Position numbers and translations under genes: made by a program. Positions 35,216-45,642 of a stretch of DNA of 64,000 bases are shown here, one piece after another (the stretch's first letter is position 1; every line of letters starts with the position of its first letter). Below the pieces are notes generated by a model that saw only the letters and a program-made list of their open reading frames with translations, had not been told where the DNA came from and did no database searches. Source of the DNA: Nageia nagi (taxonomy: Eukaryota; Pinophyta). The stretch covers positions 108,562,001 through 108,626,000 of the forward strand of contig JBITNC010000001.1 in assembly GCA_050084985.1 (NCBI GenBank). Direction: 5' to 3'.

Positions 35216-36011
35216 TGTTTACAAATATTTTTAAGAATGCAAATAAATAAATAATTACAAAACCCAAAATACCTATTTCAAGTTACAAATAGCAATTTAG
35301 ACCATACAAAAAATAGATGAAGAAGATAACCACTCTAGAATTAGGATGACAATACCAATCAAAACTATGATTTGTATATTTACCTTATGAAGCATACCTA
35401 ACACTAAAGAATGATGATATGTTTAATATGTGGATGGCAAAGAAATCTTGCTTCAAAAGCTATAACCTAAAATGCAATGAAAAGAGGACTACAAGTGGTC
35501 TATATGTTGTATAGGAGGAGCACCAATGGTGTATTTAGCATGAATAAGGAGTGTTGATGGTATTTGCTAGAGTGTTCTTTACTTTCAAATCAAGTCAATA
35601 ATTTGCATATAGATGTTTCAATTAGAATATAGATTACTGATATCAGAATAACTTGCATAAGGAAGTACATAAACCATAGCTTTGAATGGTGGTTTCAAGA
35701 GACACCTAAAGGGTTTCCACCACCAAAATTAGATAATGGATCATGTATCTCTTTGATGTGGACTTACTAATATATCTCTATTTATATAGATAATAATATG
35801 ACCTACTCCTTAGGTTGGTGTGTACCTACATAAATAGAGTTAGCCCATAATACATATCGATATTTAAGATAAAAATATATTCAAAATAAACATTAACATT
35901 ATGACCATATTCAAGATAAGCATTGATATCAATACATTAAATATTCTAGGTATGCATTAGTGCAAATGAATGCATTTATTTTAATGCATAAATAAATTTT
36001 ATGCGATAACA
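35216..36011 (-). repeat. Tat-2 5' LTR
   Basis: In plus orientation starts TGTTTACAAATATTTTTAAG and ends TATGCGATAACA. Palindromic units lie near 35486, 35516 and 35548, about 31 bp apart. Outer flank TGAGA. Confidence 0.9.
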
Positions 36012-36016
36012 TGAGA

Positions 36017-37344
36017 GATTTTTATCATCAAAAGTTGATATATAAATTTTCTTCCTCGTTTGTACCCAAACCTAGGAAATTAAAAAAGGTTAAAAGAAAT
36101 ATCAATAAATTATTCTCTTGAATAAATTCAATATTCATATCCCCATCACCTTCTAATTATGATGACAAAATAGTGACAATCAAAATGATAGAAATTTTTA
36201 AACTATAACATGTCCAATTCAATTGCATTAATCAAAGTTTCATATATAGGTATAAATAAGATGTTTATATGCAATTACTCAAAAAAATACTCATGTGCTC
36301 ATGGCATATTTCCTTGATTTACCTAAAGAAATGCACTTACAAATAGCCAAAAAATCTTTGAAAATTGTACATCAAATGCATGGGAACTAAAAATAAGTTG
36401 CTTCAAAGTTGCAATTGAAATTTAATTGCAAGAAGTGTGGATGGAACAAGAATATAACATTAGTTTAATATAATGGTTCAATATGTATTGGCCTTATGAT
36501 AAACCCAAAATTATGATATATTATGTTGAATATGTTCATATAAAATTTATGCGTTACCCTCTTTAATAATTTCTAATCAAGTATTATCATATTTTTTACC
36601 ATATTTTCCAAGAGATGAGGTTGTATATAATTATAGTCTATTATTTACTAATAGTTGTTGTCCAAAAATTTCCTTGAATGCGAAAGCATGATTTGAACAA
36701 ATTAACCAATATCTAAATGAAAGAAAACAAATAAGAAATATTGGAAAAGTACATTGTTCCAACATCATTGATATTAAAAGTTTTGGTGTTTTTGTATGGA
36801 TCCTCATTCTATACTTTTCATCTTGGACTTCTCCATTACCATTGATTCCACTACCTCCCATTCCTTTACATCCTACATATATAGCTTCCCTTTTGACACT
36901 TCCTAAATTACATGCTAAAGTTTCAACTTCATCCATAGAATGTAAGATATTTATCAAGAAGTTTAAACCTCAACCACCAATTCACCTCTCATTTCATATC
37001 CCATTAATTCCCAACCATCTATTCTAGGACAAGGTCATACCCACCTTTGATTATGACCTCCTTATCATTACTTATTGGACCATGGACATTGTGTTATTTG
37101 TAGGAAAGCTATTTTTCATAATCACTCAAGGATTGTAAATCATATTTCATTGTGAAAAACCATAAAAGAGAAAATAACAATATTATAAAAATAAAAAAAA
37201 TATTGAAAAACTCAAAAATAAATAAAAACATTTTATGTGATGTACATATGTGTGTATGTTGTATATATTGCTTAATCTTTAGAAAATCTTGTGCAATTTC
37301 TAAAATTTGTATATGGTATTGCAAGTGGTTGATTGCATTCTAAA
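36017..37344 (+). other. Tat-1 post-integrase region, right of Tat-2
   Basis: Continuation of Tat-1 after the nested element. A frame near 36050 reads FVPKPRKLKKVKRNINKLFS and may continue the post-integrase ORF. A Pro-rich open segment lies at 36842-37027 (IPLPPIPLHPTY...PQPPIHLSFHIP). Near 37080 a short Cys/His cluster reads DHGHCVICRKAIFHNH, perhaps a zinc-binding remnant. None of this is assignable to a family. Confidence 0.4.
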
Positions 37345-39515
37345 ATACCAAAATATGAGGTAATAACTATTAGTTTTTCAAACTCAAACCAATCTAGAGG
37401 ATAGTATTTTTTCCCAATAATCATACCAACCTAACCATTCGGAAGTTATCCTTACCACCAATACTATGAACTTATGTTTATTCACGGAAGTAGACATGGA
37501 AGACGTAGTCATAGGCGAACATTATGCTGATGAGCTACCCTTTTACAGGTTGCAACTGAAGGTGTCCAAAAATTTAGCGATGATGGGTGTTTCTATTTAT
37601 AGAGTTGACGACGTGCTTATAACCGTTTGAAAAGATGCCTTTTGGATAGGACCTCTATTTTGTTCTATAAGATATTCATAAGCATACTAATGAAGAATTT
37701 CTGTCAAGAGCTCGCCTACTGTCAGATAACATTGCATATGAGGATTACTGAGTTAATTCAGGTTAGCCACTTTCAAGAATACTAGATTATGTGTAATCCA
37801 TTGTTTCTTGAACTAAACTTTAGATCTCCCATTTGCCATATAGATATAGGTAGTTCCTGACCAATTAGATCGTCCTCATCAACCATAAATGGTTATTACA
37901 CAAGATTTATTGTTTTCATTTTAGATAACCATGATTCAGCTACAAAACCTCAGCTAAACGATGCATATTATAGATAACATGATTAAAAATTCAAAAATAA
38001 AATAAAAAAATCCAAAACATATATTATCACTATAATTATTATTTACAGTATAGTTAGCTATTTACATTTTCATTGTTGTTTGAGCATAATAGTTCATTTT
38101 TCATTTTTCATCATTATGAAGCTATGATTAAATCAAAACATGAAGGTTACTAGATTTTGCATACAAGTAAAATAAACACCTATACAATGCAATTTTGATA
38201 ACAATAAAAATAATAGTTTAATAAATAAAGATATAGTTTATAGTATAAACTCACCTTTTGTCAAACTCATCTTTTGGTATAGGTTTTAAAGTTGGTGATA
38301 GACAAATATGCCTTATAATCTATTACGATGCTTTGACCACACACTTATACACATTATAAATCTGGAGACATTAAAATTTGATGTCTCGGAGCAAATTTCA
38401 AGGAAATCATCTATTATTACCATCTAAAGACAAAGATAGGATAAAAAGAACAATATGAAAGAATTGAAAAAAAATGACAAAAAATAAACTAAATGAAATA
38501 CAAAAGTAGAAGTTGTTCGATAATAGTACCTCATCGGGGATATTTGGAAAGCTGAACTCGCAATAACAAGGTGATAATGAGATCTAGGTTATCCACAGCA
38601 TAATGAGCCTCAATCAAGAGGTATATCTTGCAAAAGAACATTCACCCTTATATGGAACCTATGGATGTTTCACATAAATGAAGTTGGTTTTAATTTTATG
38701 GGCTTAGAACATCATTAAGTAGAGAGAAATGAATATCATGCACAACTAGTTTCTAATTAAACTAAGTGTATCACTTGTGGTTTAATTCTTAGGAATAATA
38801 AGATGGACTTTTTGTATGAATATATTACTTTTATTTTTTTTATATTTCATCACCTAATTCTATATTTTTCTTTGATATAAATCTGAGGTACTAAAATAAC
38901 TGTAGCATTTAAATGTATACATTTCCTTCATATTTATTATTAGGATTTCTTCATACATATCATTTCATCCACATGTTTTATACCATTCAACCCTTTACAA
39001 ATACTTCCTTGTTAAATGAGTTGGAAAATGGAAATGTATTAGTATTTTGTACTATTCATATGAAATATTCTCTCACATACAATTATTCATACAACTCTTT
39101 AGGACCACTTTCTTAATCCATATGTCCTTTGATTTATGAATATGCATCAGTGTTCTAATGCTAAACTCTACCCTAATCAACATTTATAAGGTTAGATCAA
39201 CTCCCTTTCATAAAAAATATTATATCAATTTCATACATCTTGAGTGTAATCCTCAAAGATGGATCATAAAACATCATTAATACCATCATCTCAATAAAAA
39301 AAATAAGAGGTATGTTTCTTCTTTACAACTGTCTTAAGCCCATATAAAAAATAGATAATTAGTATTCCATAAATCTCATCAATTCTTCTTGAATATCTTA
39401 CACCATAAAATCCCTACTGATCGTCTATTTAGAGCTACTTCCTCTTCCTTACCAGTAGCCTAATCCCAATATCTTGGCCAGATGCATTTGTTCCTCTAAA
39501 CTCTGATCATCTCAC
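37345..39515 (+). repeat. long repeat D, left copy
   Basis: Aligns in the same orientation with 45643-48115 over about 2.2 kb. Landmarks: ATACCAAA at the start, GTTATCCTT, TTTTGGATAG, ACTAATGAAGAATTTCT, a TTCATCATTATGAAGCTAT block, ATTACGATG, AGATAGGATAAAAAGAACAA, TCGGGGATAT, CCTATGGATGTTTCACATAA and TTGGCCAGATGCAT near 39477. No coding frame runs through both copies. At its right end it runs straight into the truncated integrase of the minus-strand element. Confidence 0.78.
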
Positions 39516-39529
39516 TTACCTGTGAATAT

Positions 39530-40250
39530 TAGCAAGTTCTATAACATTTGAGTATACCCCTACAATCATGACTTCCTTATATTTGATAATGTTTTTGATG
39601 TATTTCTTAAGGTATAGCCATCCTAGCCATGTTGTGTATAGCATTGCTGATATCACTAGATACATAATTCCTAAAGATGGTGGATATATTATCCCTATTG
39701 AATGGTATGCCACAACTAGTAGAAAGGCCATGGTGATGTAACATAGTTCAATTCCTGAGTTGGTGTAAGCTCAAGATGTGCATGCCTTTGACATTGCTCA
39801 CATTTCTTGACGTGCTCAAAACAATCATGCTCCATGGTAGGCCACCAATAACCCATTCTGATCAACTTGCCAAAACTGATCTCCCATTAAAATGTCCTCC
39901 ACATGCTCCCCCGTGAGCCTGTTCTAATACTGTTGCAATTTCACCATAAGAAGACACCTTAAGAGAATACCATTAAATGACCTTTTGTAAAGCACATTAC
40001 CAATAATACAATACCTAGTTGCAAGTTTCTTCATTCTGATTTGCTCTCGCTTGTCAAAAGTAGTGTCAATAACATCATCCTTCAAATATCTATAAATATG
40101 TTGGTACCACGTACTCTCCTCATAACCCACTCTTTGGACCACACGTATTTCACTTTCCTCAGCAGTGGAAGAGGTTTCTAAGTTTTTGATTGTGAAGCTA
40201 GTTTCTTTGTCCTCAATCTCCAATGGTATAAGCGATGCTGCACTTGCCAT
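39530..40250 (-). pseudogene. Tat-3 integrase, N-terminal part
   Basis: Reading leftward: the linker after RNase H (RYCIIGNVLYKRSFNGILLRC), then an HHCC module split over frames (EHVEDIL and MGDQFWQVDQNGLLVAYHGA near 39880; NVSNV near 39800), then the start of the catalytic core with WPF near 39735 and PPSLGIMYLVISAML...LKKYIKNI near 39690-39590. The first catalytic Asp position is disturbed by indels. The second Asp and Glu are absent because the frame stops at the repeat D junction near 39516-39530. Strong similarity to Tat integrases up to that point. Confidence 0.75.
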
Positions 40251-40258
40251 TGCGTCTG

Positions 40259-40620
40259 CTAATCTATTGCTACTCCTTGGGACACTTTCCCAAATTTATA
40301 ACCTTTGAAATGTGTGAGTAACTTGATAACATAATCTCTGTAAGGAATAAGCTTTTCATCTTTGGTCTTGTAGACCTCATTGACCTGTTTGACTATTAAC
40401 TGTGAATCTCCATAAATATGTATCCATGAAATACCAATTTCTATAGCTGCCTTCAAGCCCAATATAAGAGCTTCATATTCTGCCATATTGTTAGTGCATC
40501 CGAATGACAATTTATAGGACATAGGAATGACATCGTTCTGCGGGGATATTAACGCAATTCCTGCTCCTGATCCATGCATGCAACGGGACCCCTCAAAGTA
40601 CAACTTCCAGGGTTGAGATT
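40259..40620 (-). pseudogene. Tat-3 archaeal-type RNase H
   Basis: Open for 114 codons (40603-40259). Reads YFEGSRCMHGSGAGIALI, then MSYKLSFGCTNNMAEYEALIL with the catalytic Glu, GLKAAIEIGI, and IHIYGDSQLIVKQVNEVY with a catalytic Asp. The first acidic position is Glu rather than the more common Asp. It identifies the element as Tat-type and sits between the first RNase H and integrase. A palindrome pair (40632-40648 and 40664-40680) lies in the linker immediately upstream of this domain. Confidence 0.85.
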
Positions 40621-40631
40621 CTTTTGGGAAT

Positions 40632-40680
40632 GGAACATCGACGGTCCTGTCATGATCATAAATAGGCCGCGGGCGGTTCT
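40632..40680. repeat. palindrome pair in Tat-3 RNase H linker
   Basis: GGAACATCGACGGTCCT (40632-40648) and AGGCCGCGGGCGGTTCT (40664-40680), starts 32 bp apart. They lie in coding linker (about KNRPRPIYD on the minus strand) between the two RNase H domains. Confidence 0.75.
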
Positions 40681-40783
40681 TTCTGCAACTCTGCTGTATC
40701 TGTTATCGCACATTCATCCCTGAACTCTTCTCTGAGCTCTGTACTATCCCCTGTGGAAAATTTGCCACAAAATCTGCGATTGC

Positions 40784-42030
40784 CTATCCTTTAATTGATT
40801 TTTGCTTGACGAATATGAGATCAAACTCTTGAAGTAACATGACCCATTTCGCTGCTCTCCCATCAAGGCAAGGCTTTGACATTAAGTACCTCAATGGATC
40901 TGCCTGTGTAAGCACATGTGTGGTGCTATTAATTAAGTAATGTTGCAACCTTTCGGTAGCAAACACCAACATTGACATAACTTTTCAATAGGAGTGTACC
41001 TAGTCTCATAATCCTCAATGTCCTACTGATAAAATAGATAGCCCTCTCTTTACCATCCTCCTCCCTCTTAGCAAGCATTATCCGAATGCATGCTCTGTAG
41101 CTGAAACATAGAGCCAAAGGGGTTCTCCATGCCTATACGGAGCTAACACCGGGGGGTGTAATAAATATTCTTTTATCCTATCAAATGAATCTTGACATTT
41201 ATCATCCCATTTAAACTCAACATCTTTCTTAAGTAAATGAGACATAGGAGCTATCTTATCTGTCAACTGGCATATAAATCTTCTAATGGCCTGTATTTAC
41301 CTTGTAAACTTCTTAATTGCTTCAGGTTTGTTGGAGGTACCATTTCCATAATGGCTTTTATCTTTTTGGGATCACTTCCACACCTCTTCTTGAGACAATA
41401 TGCCCCAAGAGTTTTCCCGAGGACACACCAAATACACATTTCTGTGGCTTAACTCTTATTTGTATTGTCTCATCCTCTCGAATGCTGCTTTTAGATCTTG
41501 AACATGATCCTCTTTATTCTTAGACTTAATCAAAATGTCATCAACGTATACCTCAACAGTTTTATGAATGAAATCATGGAACATAGATGTCATGGCCCTT
41601 TGATATGTAGCTCCCGCATTCTTGAGGCCAAACGGCATTACCTTGTAGCAAAAATTACCCCAAGGTGTTCTGAAAGCTATCTTATGTTGATCACTCTCTT
41701 TGATTTTAATCTGATTGTATCCTGAAAAGCCATCCATAAATGACAACATCTCATATCCTGCTAAACTGTCAATAATCATATCTATGTTAGGCAATGGGAA
41801 GTCATCTTTTGGACAAGCCTTGTTAAGATCCTGAAATCAGTACACACTCTAATTTCACCTGTAGGTTTTTTAACCGGAACTACGTTAGCCATCCACTCTG
41901 AGTAATCTATGGGTCTTATAAATCCTACTTCTAGCAATTTCTCTATTTCCTTTTTTACAAGTAATGAAACCTGAAAAGGTATTTTCCGTGACTTTTGTTT
42001 TATAGGAATTGCCCCTTTTCAACTACCAGG
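40784..42030 (-). pseudogene. Tat-3 reverse transcriptase and first RNase H
   Basis: RT motifs from right to left: FIRPIDYSEWMANVVPVKKP (about 41920), GEIRVCTDFR, PNIDMIID, MLSFMDGFSGYNQIKI (catalytic Asp), FCYKVMPFGLKNAGATYQRAM and VEVYVDDILIKSK with intact YVDD (about 41560). The thumb/connection region follows (LKQLRSLQGK near 41310), then the first RNase H: VLAPYRHGEPLWLYVSATEHAFG near 41100, ERAIYFISRTL near 41010, and PLRYLMSKPCLDGRAAKWVMLLQEFDLIF near 40850. Only a handful of frameshifts separate the pieces, far fewer than in Tat-1. Confidence 0.88.
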
Positions 42031-42059
42031 TTATGAACCACAAAATTCTCATCTAATCC

Positions 42060-42900
42060 TGGCATATCTTTGTAAGACCATGCAAACAACTCGGAATAAT
42101 CGTGAAAAGATTGGACTAATTCATTCTGCAGTGATGCCTCAAGAAGCTTACCTGTTTTCAGTATTTATGGTGCCTCTTGAGAGCCGATATTAACTTCTTC
42201 AATTTCTTCATTCAACCAAGTAACCTCGGCTTCTGACGGCGAAGGAAATGGTAATTCTCCCAATCCTTCAATCTTTTCATCTCTGGGTTCCTCGAAACAA
42301 GCATGTATATCTAGCAAATGCGTTTGAACTCTCTTCCATGTCTTACTGGATATTCTGTTCTAGCTCCTAATGTTTCTAGAAGACATCATCATTTTCAAAT
42401 TGATCTATAGTATGTATAGCATCTTCCTCATCAATCTCACAATCAATAACATAACAACTGCTTACCCACTCGTCGATCTGCACCATTTCTGGGATTCCGT
42501 CCTGACAATCATGATTACTACCCTGATATGGAATTATACTCGACTGGTCCTTCTCTACTTTTTCCTTAGAAAAGGACCGCTGGCGGTCCTCTATACTGGG
42601 AAAAGAACGCGGGCATTCTTCTTCTTTATCTTGCTGTTGTTCAGTAAAGTTTCCGTCCAAACTAATTTCGTTGACGTTTGAGATAACGTATGAACCAATC
42701 CCAATATCCATCACGTTAATTTTCTGTAACGCTTTCCTGTAAAGACGATCATTCTTATCTTGAAGTATATCATCTTCCACATCACATGGAACGAGTCTCT
42801 CCGGGAGGACAAGATTACATTGCTTGGCCATTTGCTCATCTGCCTCAACCTTATAAACATCCCCTCAAAACAGAATTTAAAACACCTATGTAATGTTGAT
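42060..42900 (-). pseudogene. Tat-3 protease-RT linker
   Basis: Acidic, low-complexity linker, open over 151 codons at 42831-42376 (for example QDKNDRLYRKALQKINVMDI, CEIDEEDAIHTIDQF). It contains ECPRSFPSIEDRQRSFSKEK, encoded by a pair of palindromes (42574-42590 and 42604-42619). No domain recognised; the position between protease and RT matches other Tat polyproteins. Confidence 0.65.
42574..42619. repeat. palindrome pair in Tat-3 linker
   Basis: GGACCGCTGGCGGTCCT at 42574-42590 and AGAACGCGGGCATTCT at 42604-42619, starts 30 bp apart, inside an open coding linker. Confidence 0.82.
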
Positions 42901-43230
42901 GCAAACTCCATCCATATCGTCTATCCAAGGTCTTCCAAGATAAGGTTGAATGAAGGCTTTCCTTCCGTGATATAAAACAAAGTTTTAAGTACTTTATTAC
43001 CAACCTTGATTGGTAATGTGATTGTTCCTGCACACTTTCTAGGTATCCCATCGAATCCCTTAACTCTCATAGTAGTCTCTTCTTTCGGTGGTAGCACATC
43101 TGGATCAAATTGCTCCAACAAGTGAGTGGTAGCAATATTCAGGGCTGCCCCACTATCTATTAATGACCTTTTAACTGTTATCCCAAAGGCTTCCACCTTA
43201 TGAATAAAGGTGGGTGACACTTAGTAACAT
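42900..43230 (-). pseudogene. Tat-3 retropepsin-like protease
   Basis: Open segment 43220-42921. FIHKVEAFGITVKRSLIDSG has the catalytic Asp-Ser-Gly intact, followed by AALNIATTHLLEQF, a flap-like stretch (MRVKGFDGIPRKCAGTITLP) and the domain end ITEGKPSFNLIL, then GRPW in the next frame. This is the normal gypsy protease pattern; it is among the least damaged parts of the window. Confidence 0.85.
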
Positions 43231-43399
43231 CCTTACTAGGCTTTTCCCTAGGATTAAATGCAATAACTTCCCTTTACTCCAAATCTCAGCTTTTTCCACA
43301 AAAGCAGCAACAGAAATATTCCGATCTATCTGACTATTCCTAAAAACCTGATTCATCATCTCCCTGTGAGGTGCTGAAATCTGAAGTAACTCAAAAAGA

Positions 43400-44680
43400 C
43401 TAACTTTGGCTTGTGTGCTCTTTAATTGCTCAATCAAATCAAAACTTCTAGGATCTTTTGGTAACTCCCTTTCACAAGTAACGGATCAACCATTTCCCTA
43501 ACTCTTCCCCTTGTGAGTGCTGCATAAACATCTTCATGGTAAACGACATTAACATGTTGCTCAACTTCCGTATCTTTTGCCAGACACACATAGCATCCAT
43601 CTTCTATGAGTTTCTGTATTCTATCCTAAGGCTTATACACCCATTAGTAGCATGGCCCTTAGTTTAGTGGTATTCACAATACCTATCTTCTTATACCAAG
43701 CGGGTCTTTCTGCTGTTGAGTCTTCTTCGCGCTTAGGTAAGGGGTATAACAACTCTTTCGCCACAAGGTCTTTTAAAATTATCTCGGGGGTATGGGAAAT
43801 TTCATGAATTTTCTTTCTTTTGCCTCACTTGTTTTTTCAGCCATATGAATAATCTTCTCTTTCTTTGGTAAATGCGGTTTCGCATCCTTTGTTTTTGCCT
43901 TTTCATTGTTACCATTACTTTACAAGCCCTAGCTTCACAAGGACTTTTTCTTTCTCTAACAATTTATATGTCATATCGGAAAATGTGAGATGTGTATAAT
44001 CAATAACATATGATTGTAGGGGCAATATAACAGCTTCTTTAAAAATGTTATTTACCTCTTTTTCTGTTAACTTGGTCTTTACCTGCTGCCATGTCTTTTT
44101 AAACTCACAACGAATTTATCCAGTTGCTCATCACTGTCCTGTTTGATAGCACATAAATCTGACAGCATAACTTCTTTCTTGATGTTATGCTTATATTGCT
44201 CTAGAAACAAATCACTGAATTCTTTAAATGATGTAATGGACTCTTCAGGTAAACCATAAAACCATTCTCGTGCATCTCCTTCCAAGCTCTGAGGGAAGAA
44301 TTTAGCCTGCAACCTTTGGTCTGTACCAATTGTGAGTTCACATTCATCCTTAAATCCTTGTATATGTCTCCTTGGATCTCCTCCGCCATTGAACTTACTG
44401 AATTTTGGCTTGTTGTAATTGGCTGGTGGCATATGCCTACGAATGTCATCACATAAGGGACTACCAAATTCAAAGGACTCGTTAGGCGGAGCTGATCTCC
44501 TTGTCAATCTATCTATCTGCCTCTGCATACCTTCCATTGTAGCCTGAACATTACTATTGTCACCCTCGGCACTATGTCGCATTCCTCCGGATCCCTCGGA
44601 TCATCATGTCTGATTTCTTCCAATAATTCATCCAAATCCCTTTTTGAAAGACTACGAAAGAATAACTTGAGCTGATCCAT
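43400..44680 (-). pseudogene. Tat-3 gag
   Basis: Likely start is ATG at 44680 (MDQLKLFFRSLSKRDLDELL), about 70 bases after the PBS. A frameshift near 44580 leads to the 167-codon segment 44582-44079: RQIDRLTRRSAPP, then the gypsy gag domain FNGGGDPRRHIQGFKDECEL, FFPQSLEGDAREWFYGLPE and FKEFSDLFLEQYKHNIKK. A basic stretch and a degenerate zinc knuckle (YCEYHxTKGHATNGC) occur near 43680-43630, followed by RIQKLIEDGCYVCLAKDTEV. Two or three frameshifts disable it. Confidence 0.85.
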
Positions 44681-44750
44681 GATTAAACACTCTCAAAATA
44701 GATATTAGTTCTAACTAAAACCTTTAGGGTTTTAGCACAATGATGTGTAG

Positions 44751-44768
44751 TTCACGTCGGGTTCACCA
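44751..44768 (-). promoter_or_regulatory. Tat-3 primer binding site
   Basis: Minus strand TGGTGAACCCGACGTGAA, two bases from the LTR end. The TGG start and GC-rich body fit a tRNA 3' end, but I cannot name the tRNA with confidence. Confidence 0.8.
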
Positions 44769-44770
44769 AA

Positions 44771-45642
44771 TGTTTACAAATAAAATTGAGAGTGCAAATA
44801 AATAACTAAGCAATTATCTACAAACTCAATATTATCTGTATTCTAGCTACAGATAGCGATTTATTCTAGATAATCATAAACAACATAACCAATTCAGAAG
44901 TGTGCTTGTACCAAACAAGACTGTGATTTATGTACTTACCTCACAGAACGTACCTGACAACGGAAGACGTAGATATTAGCGATGTACTGATGATGAGCTA
45001 CCTTTCCAACAGCATCGCAACCTACAATGGTGCCAAAAGAGGACCGCGGGTGGTCCGTTTCAGTGATATAAGAGCACGGCGGTGTTCTTCCGTTCACAAA
45101 GGAGCGTCGGCGGCCTTATCTTGATAGCTTTGACCTCTCAGTTAGGTCCAGTTCTTCAGTATAGATATCTCAGATAGCAGTTATATATCAGAATTGATCG
45201 CAGATGTCAGGAGAGCTCGCGCAAGGAAGCACACAAACCACAGCCTTGTAGGCGGGTACCAAGAGATACCTTAGGGGGTAGCCACTTACAAGGGCCATAC
45301 GCGGATCATGTGTATCCTTGTTGTTGTGGACTTACTATTAGATCCTTATTTATATAGATATAGGTAATACGCCCATAGGTCGGCGTGCATCCACATAAAT
45401 AAGGTTAATTCACAAGATTTAAGATAAATACATCAATAAACAAGGTAATTCATGCAATACTCAAGATAAACCATGCAATATTCAAGATAACCCATGCAAT
45501 ATTCAAGATAACCCATGCAATATTCATATTCAAGCCAAACATTGATATTATCACTTTAATTCATTCAATACATATAGTTAAACCAAGCATATTTCATTAA
45601 TTCATTGATTTAAAAGCATAAAATCATTTTTATGTGTTAACA
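44771..45642 (-). repeat. Tat-3 5' LTR
   Basis: 872 bp; in plus orientation TGTTTACAAATAAAATTGAG to ATGTGTTAACA. Homologous to both Tat-2 LTRs but GC-richer and less decayed. Minus-strand TATA context CTATATAAATAA lies near 45347-45358. It contains a three-unit palindrome array and, near 45440-45530, short tandem copies of CATGCAATATTCAAGATAA. The flank on the right is repeat D. Confidence 0.9.
45041..45117. repeat. three-unit palindrome array in Tat-3 LTR
   Basis: GGACCGCGGGTGGTCC (45041), AGAGCACGGCGGTGTTCT (45071) and GGAGCGTCGGCGGCCTT (45101): an exact 30-bp period. Downstream of the minus-strand TATA box, so it would be in the transcribed part of the LTR. Confidence 0.85.

Larger units (their letters stand above)
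28345..36011 (-). mobile_element. gag-only Tat-family element (Tat-2) with antisense PMD ORF
   Basis: Minus-strand element of 7.7 kb nested in Tat-1. LTRs 28345-29120 and 35216-36011 are homologous in the same orientation. Left flank TGGGA (28340-28344) and right flank TGAGA (36012-36016) form a target duplication with one transition. On the minus strand the order is 5' LTR, PBS, gag, then no protease, RT, RNase H or integrase, then a plus-strand (antisense) PMD ORF, PPT and 3' LTR. It could only have moved with enzymes from a relative such as the young Tat element, whose LTR is the same family. Heavily decayed. Confidence 0.85.
39516..45642 (-). mobile_element. young Tat element (Tat-3), 3' truncated
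   Basis: Minus-strand Ty3/gypsy element with 5' LTR (44771-45642), PBS, gag, protease, RT, two RNase H domains and the first part of integrase, in that order. It ends abruptly near 39516 inside integrase, where repeat D begins; the rest of integrase, PPT and 3' LTR are missing. Frames are long and CpGs are kept, in contrast with everything around, so it is the youngest insertion here. Its LTR and PBS are of the same family as Tat-2, making it a plausible autonomous partner. Confidence 0.82.

Noticed and set aside
42370-42681. Plus-strand hydrophobic frame of 103 codons
   Set aside because: Antisense of the acidic Tat-3 linker, which fits the minus-strand polyprotein.
45041-45117. Palindromes with ~30-bp period resemble a CRISPR array
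   Set aside because: Only two or three units per site, repeat arms vary, spacers are ~14 bp, and the setting is a plant retrotransposon with no cas-like genes.
28345-45642. The three Tat-2/Tat-3 LTRs as one tandem array sharing LTRs
   Set aside because: Tat-2 has its own outer flanks TGGGA/TGAGA at 28340 and 36012, so it is an independent insertion; Tat-3 is separated from it by repeat D.
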